In this document: piece by piece, positions 17,250-25,090 of the stretch
Layout of the letters: each line of letters starts with the position of its first letter
Position numbering within the stretch: the stretch's first letter is position 1
From: Deltaproteobacteria bacterium
Lineage (GTDB): Bacteria; Desulfobacterota; Binatia; Binatales; Binataceae
Length of the DNA: 64,000 bases
Assembly: GCA_021780755.1 (NCBI GenBank)
Contig: JAJXYF010000018.1
Coordinates: 1 to 64,000, forward strand
Reading direction: 5' to 3'
Notes under the pieces: model-generated
Told to the model about the DNA's origin: nothing
What the model saw: only the letters and a program-made list of their open reading frames with translations
Database searches by the model: none
Program-made: the position numbers and the translations under genes

Positions 17250-18638
17250 ATGCCCGTTCAAAAATTTGCGCCGATGACAAAAGATTTTCCGACCTTCGAT
17301 TGCGACGCTCATGTCACCGAGCCGCCATGGCTGTGGGAACGGGCCAAAGACTACCTGACCAAGGACGAATTCGAGGCGCTGAAAAGCAGCATCTGGTTCG
17401 ACCCTGACAGCAAGCAGCTAATCGTCAACGGCTACGCGAATACGGGGCTCGGTTCGCAGCGCATCGGCGGCAACCCCGGCATCGTCAACGTGCTCAGCCT
17501 CGCGGGCCCGGGAATCAAGCACGACATCCAGCGCGCGCTGAACGTGCGCAACCTCAATCGCAAGACCGCGCTCACCAAAGAGCAGGCGGCCTACCTCGAT
17601 CATCAGGGCTCCTACCTGCCGAAGCCGCGGCTGCGCGACATGGACACGCAGGGCATCGACCAGGTGATGATCATCCCGACCGACATCGACACCTATCCGT
17701 GGATTCAGAGTGCGCAAGGCGCGCGCGCGATGTGCAAAGCCTACAACGAGTGGGCATACGAGTACTGCCAGGAGGATCCGGAGCGCTTGTTCTTCGCGGC
17801 GCTGCTTCCGATGCAGGATCCGGTCTTTGCCGAGCAGGAGGTCTATCGGGTAGCGGCCAAAGGTTGCCGGGTCGGCCTGATTCGTCCGATCGACGCGATG
17901 GGCAATTATCCGATTCAGCCGAAGTACTCGCGCGTCTGGCGAGCGATGGAGGAGACCGGCCTGATCTATGGGATGCATCCGTTCCCGGCCTTGGGCGCGC
18001 TTAAGCCGGCGGGCTACAGCGAGCAGTATTCGGGCTCCGAGTTGATCGCGCTGACCGCGACCTCGGCCGGGCTGCCGCATTCGTTTCTGACCAACGTGCA
18101 GAATTTCCAGGCCGAAGCCTCGCTATGGGTCTCGATGGTGCTGATGACGGGCTTTTTCGAGCGCTATCCGAAGGTTCGCGCGGCGGTCTTCGAGGCCTCT
18201 TCGACCTGGCTGAGCTTCATTGTCGATGAATGCGACAAGCACTATCGGTTGTATCGCAACGACCGCAAGCTGCCGCCGCTGAAGCGCTTGCCCAGCGAGA
18301 CTTTTTTCGCCCATTGCGTCACCGGCTTCGAGGGCGACGAGGCGCCGCCGTCGCGTCTGCCGGAATTTTACGAAAACATCCTCGCGTGGTCGTCCGACGT
18401 GTACCATCACGACGGCGACGATGTGTGGCGCGCGATCGAAACCATGCGCAAATGCGAGTTGCCCGATGCCTACCAGGCCAAGTTCCTCGGCGAGAACGCG
18501 CGCAAGCTGTACAACATCCCGACGCCCCGGAAGTTCATCCGCGACCGCGTGACCGAGATCGAGCGGCCCGCATGGTGGCCGACCGAAGAAGAAATCAAAG
18601 CGGCGCTCAAGCCTGAAGCTTCGCTGCTGCAGCGCTGA
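17250..18638 (+). CDS. Amidohydrolase-superfamily (ACMSD-like) TIM-barrel protein
   Basis: The 462-residue protein starts with the metal-binding strand 'TFDCDAHVTEPPWLWE', has a mid-protein His in 'IYGMHPFPALG' and a C-terminal 'WSSDVYHHDGDD' carrying the conserved Asp. This is the amidohydrolase-2 family (aminocarboxymuconate-semialdehyde decarboxylase and relatives), which perform decarboxylations or C-C/C-O hydrolyses. A 'ggagg' lies 9 nt before the ATG. The paralogue starts 37 nt downstream. Such genes are typically expanded in the presumed host lineage, and their individual substrates are unknown. Confidence 0.85.
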   Translation: MPVQKFAPMTKDFPTFDCDAHVTEPPWLWERAKDYLTKDEFEALKSSIWFDPDSKQLIVNGYANTGLGSQRIGGNPGIVNVLSLAGPGIKHDIQRALNVRNLNRKTALTKEQAAYLDHQGSYLPKPRLRDMDTQGIDQVMIIPTDIDTYPWIQSAQGARAMCKAYNEWAYEYCQEDPERLFFAALLPMQDPVFAEQEVYRVAAKGCRVGLIRPIDAMGNYPIQPKYSRVWRAMEETGLIYGMHPFPALGALKPAGYSEQYSGSELIALTATSAGLPHSFLTNVQNFQAEASLWVSMVLMTGFFERYPKVRAAVFEASSTWLSFIVDECDKHYRLYRNDRKLPPLKRLPSETFFAHCVTGFEGDEAPPSRLPEFYENILAWSSDVYHHDGDDVWRAIETMRKCELPDAYQAKFLGENARKLYNIPTPRKFIRDRVTEIERPAWWPTEEEIKAALKPEASLLQR

Positions 18639-18675
18639 CCGGGAGCGGAAATCGAAGCCGGAAGTTGACCCGATT

Positions 18676-19971
18676 ATGAGTAAAAAGAGCTTTGTGGTTT
18701 TTGACAGCGACTCGCACGTGGTCGAGCCTGCGGCGGTGTGGGAGAAATATCTCGAGCCCGAATATCGCACGCTGGGCAAACATGCCCTGTGGCGCGAGGA
18801 AGGAAAGCTCGGGTCGTATTTGAAGGTCAACGGCAAAATTTTCCGGGACACCGGCAACTCGAATATCCCGCGCCACGCCATCTGGCGGCCCGGAATGACC
18901 TGGGACAAAGTCGGCGAACTCGACCCCTCGCGACGCCATCCGATGACCGCGGGCGCTTCCGATCCGCATGCGCGGCTGCGTGACATGGATGCGATGGGTA
19001 TCGATCAGGCATTCCTCTATCCGACCTGGTTCGCCGAGGGTTTCGACCTGGTGGAAGACCCCGACGTGGCCTACGCACTCGCGCGCGCCTACAACAACTG
19101 GATCGCGGATTTTTGCGCGGCGGCGCCGCAGCGGCTCTTTGCGGCGGCCATCCTCCCGCTCCAGCACATGGACTACGCGCTCGAGGAATTGCGGCGCGTG
19201 GCCAAAATTCCGTCTTTGCGCGGCGCCTTCATCCGCCCGATGTTCGTCGAAGGCCGCTACACCACTCATCCATACTACGACCCGCTGTGGGCCGAACTGG
19301 AACTGCTCGGAATTGCTGCCGCGGTGCATCCCGGCATGGGCCTGTGGAATCCGGAATGGACCTCGCACACGCAGTTTATCGAGAAGATTAAAAATCGCCT
19401 CAACTTTCACGCCTTCATCAACAATATCGGCGGCGGCCCGGCCGCCGGCGGCGGTAATGCGAAAAGTTTTGCCTTCGCGGCCTCGCCCCCGCTCGGACAT
19501 CCGCTCGCGCCGATTCTGTCACCGTGGCTCGACAACCATATGTTTGTCGGGGCCACCCTGATCGGCTTCACCGTGATGCAGCGCTATCCGAAGATGAAAG
19601 TCGTCGTCGCGCACGGCAAGGCCTCGTGGATGGAAGAGGTGCTCGAGAAGATGGAAGCGTCAGCGCGCACGATTCCGCTGCTACACCATTATCCCGTGCG
19701 CACCGATACCGAGGAGATGTGGGAAGAGGGCAACGTGATGCTCGGGTTCGACGCCGAAGAGCGGCTGATCCAGAAGCTGCCCGATGACTTCGCGGAAAAG
19801 ATCGTGTGGGGTTCGCGCTACCCGCAGCAGGATACGACCAGCGCCACCGAGGCGATCGAGACGCTAATCCGCGCACGACTGGATGAGGCTACGCTGGCGC
19901 GGATGTTCGGCGGCAACGCCGCCACGCAGTTCGGCATCAAGCTGGCCGCGTCGGCGATGGCGACCAGCTAG
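18676..19971 (+). CDS. Amidohydrolase-superfamily protein with altered C-terminal Asp motif
   Basis: The 431-residue protein begins 'VVFDSDSHVVEPAAVWEKYL', matching its upstream neighbour and the gene at 23653-24780. It has mid-barrel His in 'AAVHPGMGLWN' and 'VVVAHGKASW'. Where relatives carry 'GSDYPH' or 'SSDVYHHD', this protein reads 'WGSRYPQQD', with Arg in place of the usual metal- or proton-binding Asp. Activity could be changed, lost, or rescued by the later Asp. It is in tandem with the 17250 gene (37 nt), and faces the convergent trans-sulfuration gene 6 nt away. Confidence 0.82.
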   Translation: MSKKSFVVFDSDSHVVEPAAVWEKYLEPEYRTLGKHALWREEGKLGSYLKVNGKIFRDTGNSNIPRHAIWRPGMTWDKVGELDPSRRHPMTAGASDPHARLRDMDAMGIDQAFLYPTWFAEGFDLVEDPDVAYALARAYNNWIADFCAAAPQRLFAAAILPLQHMDYALEELRRVAKIPSLRGAFIRPMFVEGRYTTHPYYDPLWAELELLGIAAAVHPGMGLWNPEWTSHTQFIEKIKNRLNFHAFINNIGGGPAAGGGNAKSFAFAASPPLGHPLAPILSPWLDNHMFVGATLIGFTVMQRYPKMKVVVAHGKASWMEEVLEKMEASARTIPLLHHYPVRTDTEEMWEEGNVMLGFDAEERLIQKLPDDFAEKIVWGSRYPQQDTTSATEAIETLIRARLDEATLARMFGGNAATQFGIKLAASAMATS

Positions 19972-19977
19972 CCGGTG

Positions 19978-21213
19978 TTACGCGTCGAGCGCGCGCGAAA
20001 ACTCGTCGAGCAGATCGCGCCAATGCTCGGTGCCCACCGAGATGCGCACCAGCGACTCAGTAATGCCGGCGGCCGCAAACTCCTGCGCGGAAAGTTCGCT
20101 GTGCGTCGTCGTCATCGGATGGCATACGAGCGTTTCCACCGCGCCGAGGCTGACCGCGTTCTTCGCGATCTTCAGCCGGCGCAGAAATTCGAAAGCGCCA
20201 GTCTTGCCATTTTTGATTTCCAGCGACACCAGCGATCCCGGGTAATCGGTCTGCGCGTCGCGGATCCGGATCTGCTCGGGGTCGGTGAACAATGACGGAT
20301 AGATCACGCGGCTGACGCGCGGATGCTTCGCCAGTTGCTCGGCGATGCGCTGCGCATTCTTGCTCTGCCGGTTCATCCGCAAAGCCACCGTCGAGAGCCG
20401 CGAGTCGAGGATCCAGCATTCATCGGCCTGCAGGATGTTGCCGAGCAACGCGCGCATCCCGGTGAGCGTCTGAATCAGTTCGGGATCGACAGCCAGCACG
20501 GCGCCGGCAAGCAGGTCGCTGAAGCCGCCGATAAACTTGGTCGCGGAATAGATCGCGAGGTCCGCGCCGCAGGTCAGCGGATGCTGAAAGGTCGGTCCGA
20601 GCAGCGTGTTATCGACGGCGAGCAAAGGGCGCTTCGGATGCCGGCGCACGGCGGCTGCGGCCTGCGCGATATCCGTCATCATCAGGGTGGGATTGGCGGG
20701 CGTTTCGATCAATACCAGCCGCGGATTCTCGCATCGCTCGATCGCCTCGCTCAGCGCCCTCGCGTTGCCGGCCGGCACCGCATGCGCCACGAAGCCGAGC
20801 GGCTCGATTATCTGATGAATCAAATGTTGAGTTCCGCCGTAGAGCGGCTGCGTGTAGATCAGCGAGCCGCCGCGTTCGAGAAAAGAGAGCATCACGGTGA
20901 CTATCGCGGCCATGCCGGAATTGAAAACGGCGGCAAAATTCGCGCCGCGTTCCAGCGGCACCAGTTGCTCCTCGAGAATCTCGGCGTTGGGATGATTGAG
21001 CCGCGCGTAGATCAAATCCGGACGGTCTTCATCGACCGGCGAAATTTTCCCCAGCACAATTGCGAAGGCGCGTTCGGCGGCCTCCGGACTTGGAAAGACA
21101 AAAGTTGAGCTGCGATAAACCGGCGGGCGCGCGGAACCGACCGACAACGCAGGGTCGAAACCTTTAGTCAGTACTGCGGTTTCCGGACGCACGCGATATG
21201 AAATCTTGGCCAT
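19978..21213 (-). CDS. PLP-dependent trans-sulfuration enzyme (Cys/Met metabolism family)
   Basis: The 411-residue protein has the PLP Lys in 'IYSATKFIGGFSD' (about residue 220), 'SGMAAI', 'PLYGGTQHLI', 'IETPANPTLMMTDI' and 'VDNTLLGP', all standard for cystathionine gamma-synthase, cystathionine lyase, methionine gamma-lyase and O-acetylhomoserine sulfhydrylase. The C-terminal 'LVRISVGTEHWRDLLDEF' is also typical. I cannot separate these activities by eye. The frame is open to 21381, but the ATG at 21213 ('MAKISYRVRPETAVL') gives a normal family length. It is divergent from the lipoprotein gene. Confidence 0.88.
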   Translation of the reverse strand: MAKISYRVRPETAVLTKGFDPALSVGSARPPVYRSSTFVFPSPEAAERAFAIVLGKISPVDEDRPDLIYARLNHPNAEILEEQLVPLERGANFAAVFNSGMAAIVTVMLSFLERGGSLIYTQPLYGGTQHLIHQIIEPLGFVAHAVPAGNARALSEAIERCENPRLVLIETPANPTLMMTDIAQAAAAVRRHPKRPLLAVDNTLLGPTFQHPLTCGADLAIYSATKFIGGFSDLLAGAVLAVDPELIQTLTGMRALLGNILQADECWILDSRLSTVALRMNRQSKNAQRIAEQLAKHPRVSRVIYPSLFTDPEQIRIRDAQTDYPGSLVSLEIKNGKTGAFEFLRRLKIAKNAVSLGAVETLVCHPMTTTHSELSAQEFAAAGITESLVRISVGTEHWRDLLDEFSRALDA

Positions 21214-21338
21214 AATGATCGCTCCGATCGCGAAACGGCGGCGCAACGCGACGCGGCCTGTAACTTCATTGAAGCACGCATTCGGCGCATCGCATACCAC
21301 GATGTAATCTCGACCATCGCGACACTTGAACCAGGTGA

Positions 21339-21965
21339 TTGCAAACCGCATCCTGTTTCCTTGTGAATGAAGCGACGGCAAAATTGAAAACCCCGACGTT
21401 CGGCCACGACTGCAAATGGCTGGCCGCGATCGTCTTGGCGGTCTTGCTGATCTCGCAGGCGGCCGGTTGTGCCGGCACCGCCGATTCCGGTGGCAACGAT
21501 AATGCGACGCGACTGGCGGTCAATCATCCGACCGGGGTGGACGTCGTGCATGACGTACCGGTGCCGCGCGACAAGGTGCTCGACCTCGAAGTGGATTTCG
21601 CGATGCGCAACCAGGCGGAATTCGACCAGTTCATGCATGAGATCGACGACAAGAAATCGCCTGAGTATCATCATTGGCTGACGCCGCAGGAAACCCACGC
21701 GCGCTTCGGCGAGACCGCCGGCCAGTTTCACGCGGTCGAGCAGTGGCTCAAGTCGGAGGGCTTCACGATTACGGAGGAGAGCTACGATACGAACGCGGAC
21801 TATATCAAGTTCAGTGGTACGGCGGAGCAGATCGAAAGAGTATTCAAACTTCGCCTGGTGGAACCGATGTACGATCGCTATACAAACTCGAAGGATCCGG
21901 CCATACCCCCGCAATTCGTCGGCGTGATTTCTACCGTCGGGGGACTCTACGGGTTGCTGCACTAG
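21339..21965 (+). CDS. Lipoprotein consisting of a lone pro-kumamolisin activation domain
   Basis: A hydrophobic stretch 'WLAAIVLAVLLISQAAGC' ends in a lipobox, so the mature protein should start at Cys44 and be lipid-anchored. The rest matches the propeptide of S53 peptidases: 'DKKSPEYHHWLTPQETHARFG', 'VEQWLKSEGFTITEES' and 'AEQIERVFKLRL'. The same signatures occur in the sedolisin at 26596-29055 ('[18 protein letters not shown]', '[10 protein letters not shown]'). No protease domain follows: the stop comes right after 'PPQFVGVISTVGGLYGLL', where a protease linker would begin. Start is uncertain: TTG 21339 or GTG 21363. A membrane-tethered inhibitor or binding protein for a protease is inference. 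Confidence 0.8.
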   Translation: MQTASCFLVNEATAKLKTPTFGHDCKWLAAIVLAVLLISQAAGCAGTADSGGNDNATRLAVNHPTGVDVVHDVPVPRDKVLDLEVDFAMRNQAEFDQFMHEIDDKKSPEYHHWLTPQETHARFGETAGQFHAVEQWLKSEGFTITEESYDTNADYIKFSGTAEQIERVFKLRLVEPMYDRYTNSKDPAIPPQFVGVISTVGGLYGLLH

Positions 21966-22059
21966 TCGCAGCGATAATCCCGGTAGGCAGCATGCCTCTC
22001 AGAATTCCGCCATTTCATAATGCTCTCGACATCGTCGCCGTTCCCCCGTTGATCACCCT

Positions 22060-22470
22060 TCAAGCGGGCCGGAATTTCGCGATCGAAATCTCCTCGTTCC
22101 AATCCTCGAAGGTCACCGCCACCCGCATCCCGATTGCGACTTTCTCCGGCTCGCACCCGATGATGTTCGTCATCATCGTGGGCCCCTCATCGAGCGTCAC
22201 CAGCGCGACGACGTAGGGCACGTCCCCCGCGAACGCCGGCGACACCGGCCGCCGCACAATCGTAAATGAAAGCACCGTCGCCCGACCCGACGCCGCGACC
22301 CATTCGACGCGATCGTCGAAGCACTGCGCGCAATATATCCGCGGGTAGAATTGATAGCGTCCGCACACCCGGCAGCGCTGAATCCGCAACTCGTGGCGCT
22401 TGCATCCCTCCCAGTACGGACGCGTTTCCAGCGTCGGTGCGGGTAGCGGTTTTGCGATTTCCGCCGCCAT
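22060..22470 (-). CDS. DUF35 OB-fold/zinc-ribbon acyl-CoA-associated protein
   Basis: The 136-residue protein has an N-terminal helix ('RPYWEGCKRHELRIQRC'), a zinc ribbon with four cysteines ('CRVCGRYQFYPRIYCAQC') and an OB-fold ('VEWVAASGRATVLSFTIVRR'). This is the DUF35/ChsH2-type partner of thiolase-like enzymes, where it binds acyl-CoA and completes the active site. Its ATG overlaps the thiolase stop by one base (TGATG), strong evidence that the two proteins are made as a pair. The open frame continues upstream inside the thiolase gene, but that is not the start. Confidence 0.9.
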   Translation of the reverse strand: MAAEIAKPLPAPTLETRPYWEGCKRHELRIQRCRVCGRYQFYPRIYCAQCFDDRVEWVAASGRATVLSFTIVRRPVSPAFAGDVPYVVALVTLDEGPTMMTNIIGCEPEKVAIGMRVAVTFEDWNEEISIAKFRPA

Positions 22471-23645
22471 CAGACTCGCTCGCTCCCGAAGATCGCCGTG
22501 CAATGCGTTGACATGATTCCGCCCTGCGCATGCACCAGCGCGACCTTCGCGTCCGAAACTTGACGCGGCCCGCATTCGCCGCGCAACTGCCGCACCGCTT
22601 CGGTGATCGAAAACATCGACCCGGGATGTCCCGGATGACAATGTGACAGCAGGCCGCCGTGCGTATTGACCGGCAACTCGCCGCCCAGCTCGATTCGCCC
22701 GCCCTCGACGAAACGCCCGCCCTCGCCCTTGGAGCAAAACCCAAGGTCTTCCAGCTCGATAATCACGACCGGCGTGAAGCAGTCGTAGAGCTCGGCGACG
22801 TCGATGTCGCGCGGCCCCAGCCCCGCCATCGCGTACGCGCGCTCGCCCGCCTCCTTCGCCGCCGAGGTCGTCAGGCTGCGCGCCTCGCTGATGTGCTCAT
22901 GCGAATGGCCTTCGCCGGTGCCGAGCAGATACGCCGGCTTCGTCTTGAAGTCGCGCGCTCGCTCCGCCGAGGTCATCACGATCGCCGCGCCGCCGTCGCT
23001 CACCAGCGAGCAATCCAGCAGATGCAGCGGATCGGCGATCATCCGCGAGTTGATCACATCCTCGACCGTGATCGGCTTGCGCATTTGCGCCGCCGGATTC
23101 ATCGCGGCGTGCTTGCGACACGCGACCGCGACCGCCGCGCGCTGCGCCGCCGTGGTGCCGTACGCATGCTCATGCGCGCGGGCGAGCAGCGCGTAAAACG
23201 CCGGTATCGGCGGCCCGTACGGACGCTCGAACTGCGGATGGCCCGCACCCGACATCGCCTCGATCGCCTTCGTTCGCGAAAGCCCCGACAACTGGCTGTC
23301 CGCCATCGTGATCAGCACCGTGTCGCACATCCCGGTCGCGATCGCCGACGCCGCATGATGCATGATCGCGAGCGTAGTGCCGCCGCCCGACGGCGCCGTC
23401 ATACAGTACCGCGGAAATATCTGCATGTACTCCGCGATCATTTCCGCGTGATACATGAACGGCTCGACGAACGAGATGCACGTGATCAGGCCGTCAACCT
23501 CGTCCTTCGTGATTCCCGCGTCCGCCAGCGCGAGCTTCGCCGCCTTCACGTAAAGCTGGGTGGCGCTCAGATGCGGCACCACGCCAACTTCGGTGTCGGC
23601 GGCGCCCACAATCGCGACCTTGTTCTTCAGGCTCTCCGTTCCCAT
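22470..23645 (-). CDS. SCP-x/Ltp2-type thiolase-like enzyme lacking the nucleophilic Cys
   Basis: The 391-residue protein has thiolase-fold features: 'VAIVGAADTEVG', 'SLVSDGGAAIVMTS', 'AELYDCFTPVVIIELEDLGF', 'NTHGGLLSHCHPGHPGS' and C-terminal 'ALVHAQGGIMSTHCTAIFG'. Where classical thiolases place the acylated Cys, this protein reads 'APSGGGTTLAIMHHA', and the C-terminal 'CxGGG' is 'HAQGG'. That is the pattern of non-thiolytic members such as the sterol side-chain aldolase Ltp2, which need a DUF35 partner. The DUF35 gene overlaps its stop and the amidohydrolase lies 7 nt upstream. An acyl-CoA aldol or Claisen-type reaction is likely; the substrate is unknown. Confidence 0.85.
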   Translation of the reverse strand: MGTESLKNKVAIVGAADTEVGVVPHLSATQLYVKAAKLALADAGITKDEVDGLITCISFVEPFMYHAEMIAEYMQIFPRYCMTAPSGGGTTLAIMHHAASAIATGMCDTVLITMADSQLSGLSRTKAIEAMSGAGHPQFERPYGPPIPAFYALLARAHEHAYGTTAAQRAAVAVACRKHAAMNPAAQMRKPITVEDVINSRMIADPLHLLDCSLVSDGGAAIVMTSAERARDFKTKPAYLLGTGEGHSHEHISEARSLTTSAAKEAGERAYAMAGLGPRDIDVAELYDCFTPVVIIELEDLGFCSKGEGGRFVEGGRIELGGELPVNTHGGLLSHCHPGHPGSMFSITEAVRQLRGECGPRQVSDAKVALVHAQGGIMSTHCTAIFGSERV

Positions 23646-23652
23646 CGGCGCG

Positions 23653-24780
23653 TCAATTCAGCGGGAAGCCGAAGACCCGCGCGACGTTGTCGTGCACCAT
23701 CTTGCGCGTATCGGCCGCCGGAATTTCCGCGAAGTTGGCCGCCACCTTCTTGCGCGAGTACGGCCACACGCCCTCCGTATGCGGATAGTCGGAGCCCCAC
23801 ATCAGGTTGTCGATTCCGATCATGTCGCGCGTCAGCACGCCCGCGCGATCGTCCTCGAAGGTCGCGAAGAACTGCCGCCGAAAGTAGAAGCTCGGCGTCT
23901 CCGGCAGCTTCGGCTCCATCCATCCGCGATGGTCGTCCCACCAATGGTCCATGAACGCGACCACCGACGCGATCCACCCGATACCGCCCTCGACCATCGA
24001 CCACTTCAACTTCGGAAACCGCATCGGCGCACCGCCCCAGATGAGCCGCATCACCGTGTCGTACATCATGAACTTGATCACGCCGACGTTGATGCCGCCG
24101 GCGCCGGGACCGTGCGCGATTCCGTAGGGCTCGCGTCCGCTCAGATGCATGCTCGCCACCAGGTTCAGGTCCTGCAACGCCGCCCACAGCCCGTCCCATT
24201 CCGGCAGGTTGTATGCCCGATCATCGACCCACGCCGGCAACATCACCGTCGCGAAACCCAGCTTCGCCGCCCGCTGAGCCTCCTTCACCGCCCACTCGAT
24301 CGGCCCGCGATTCGGCAACATCGCCGCACCCTTGAGCCGCTGCGGATGCACCGCGCAGTACTCCGCCAGCCAGTCATTGTAGGCGCGGCAGCACGCGTAG
24401 ATATATTCGGCATCGGGCGCACGCACGATATGCAGACCCACACCAGGATAAATCACCTCGCCCGAGACGCCGTCGAGGTCCTGGTCCTTCAAACGTTCAT
24501 TTGGGTCCCACGAGCCCGGCCGGTTCTGTTCGTAGCGGTAGCCCTTGGGCACCGGGATCTCCATCCCCTGCGCCTTCATGTCCGCCATCGGCCCCTCAAA
24601 CGCCAACGGCCGCGGGCGCATCCCGTCGATCACGATGTAGTCGCCGCTCTCGTCGAGCATCTCGATCCGCGGCGCTTTCGCCCGCCATTTCGCGTCGATG
24701 CGCTTTTCCCAGAGGTCGCGCGGCTCCATCACATGCGAGTCAGCCGAGAGCAGGCGCTTGGAATACTGTTCCTCCGCCAT
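23653..24780 (-). CDS. Amidohydrolase-superfamily protein, first gene of the thiolase-DUF35 operon
   Basis: The 375-residue protein starts 'RLLSADSHVMEPRDLWEKRI' and ends with the metal/proton Asp motif 'LMWGSDYPHTEG', with mid-barrel His in 'LVASMHLSGREP'. It belongs to the amidohydrolase-2 family (decarboxylase/hydrolase relatives of ACMSD) and retains the canonical residues that the 18676 paralogue has lost. The frame is open to 24951, but the ATG at 24780 fits the family N-terminus. It is followed 7 nt later by the thiolase gene, so all three genes form one operon. Its role could be to decarboxylate or hydrolyse the product of, or precursor for, the CoA-dependent pair. Confidence 0.86.
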   Translation of the reverse strand: MAEEQYSKRLLSADSHVMEPRDLWEKRIDAKWRAKAPRIEMLDESGDYIVIDGMRPRPLAFEGPMADMKAQGMEIPVPKGYRYEQNRPGSWDPNERLKDQDLDGVSGEVIYPGVGLHIVRAPDAEYIYACCRAYNDWLAEYCAVHPQRLKGAAMLPNRGPIEWAVKEAQRAAKLGFATVMLPAWVDDRAYNLPEWDGLWAALQDLNLVASMHLSGREPYGIAHGPGAGGINVGVIKFMMYDTVMRLIWGGAPMRFPKLKWSMVEGGIGWIASVVAFMDHWWDDHRGWMEPKLPETPSFYFRRQFFATFEDDRAGVLTRDMIGIDNLMWGSDYPHTEGVWPYSRKKVAANFAEIPAADTRKMVHDNVARVFGFPLN

Positions 24781-25087
24781 CGAATCCTCCGTCGGCGCAT
24801 CACACTGGCCCTGGTCCGGCGCTGGTACTGACGGGCCGCCGGCTGACCGGTACGCCGCTGCTGAATTTCCGCGACCATACCGCATCTCCACCGATCCGGG
24901 GTAACCCTCCCGCGCGCCCCGCGCGGCCACCTGACCCGGCATCGCGAACATGAAAACCGTGCGTACGCGCCCGCGAACGGTCTCAACGACGCGATCCGCA
25001 TGACCGACTTAATTGATTCATTGTGGGAAGCTCAGTCCTGAAAATCGGGTCAAGACTGTTGGGCTGCTTGAAACCTTTTTAAAGGTT
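24781..25087. other. Intergenic stretch mostly filled by a repeat copy
   Basis: No gene is seen here. The right half (24953-25090) is copy A of the long intergenic repeat. The left part should contain the promoter of the amidohydrolase-thiolase-DUF35 operon; the sequence is very GC-rich and I see no clear boxes. Confidence 0.6.
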
Positions 25088-25090
25088 TCA
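24953..25090 (+). repeat. Long intergenic repeat, copy A, ending in a palindrome
   Basis: This 138-base copy matches copy B (26305-26425) over most of its length. Shared blocks are 'aaaaccgtgc.tacgcgccc', 'atccg.atgacc', 'gtgggaag.tcagtcctga' and 'aaatcgggtcaagac', with one block of about 13 bases missing from B. It ends in a perfect 10-bp palindrome 'tgaaaccttt' (25069-25078) and 'aaaggtttca' (25081-25090). The final 'tca' of that palindrome is, on the minus strand, the TGA stop of the DUF2156 gene. Confidence 0.85.
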
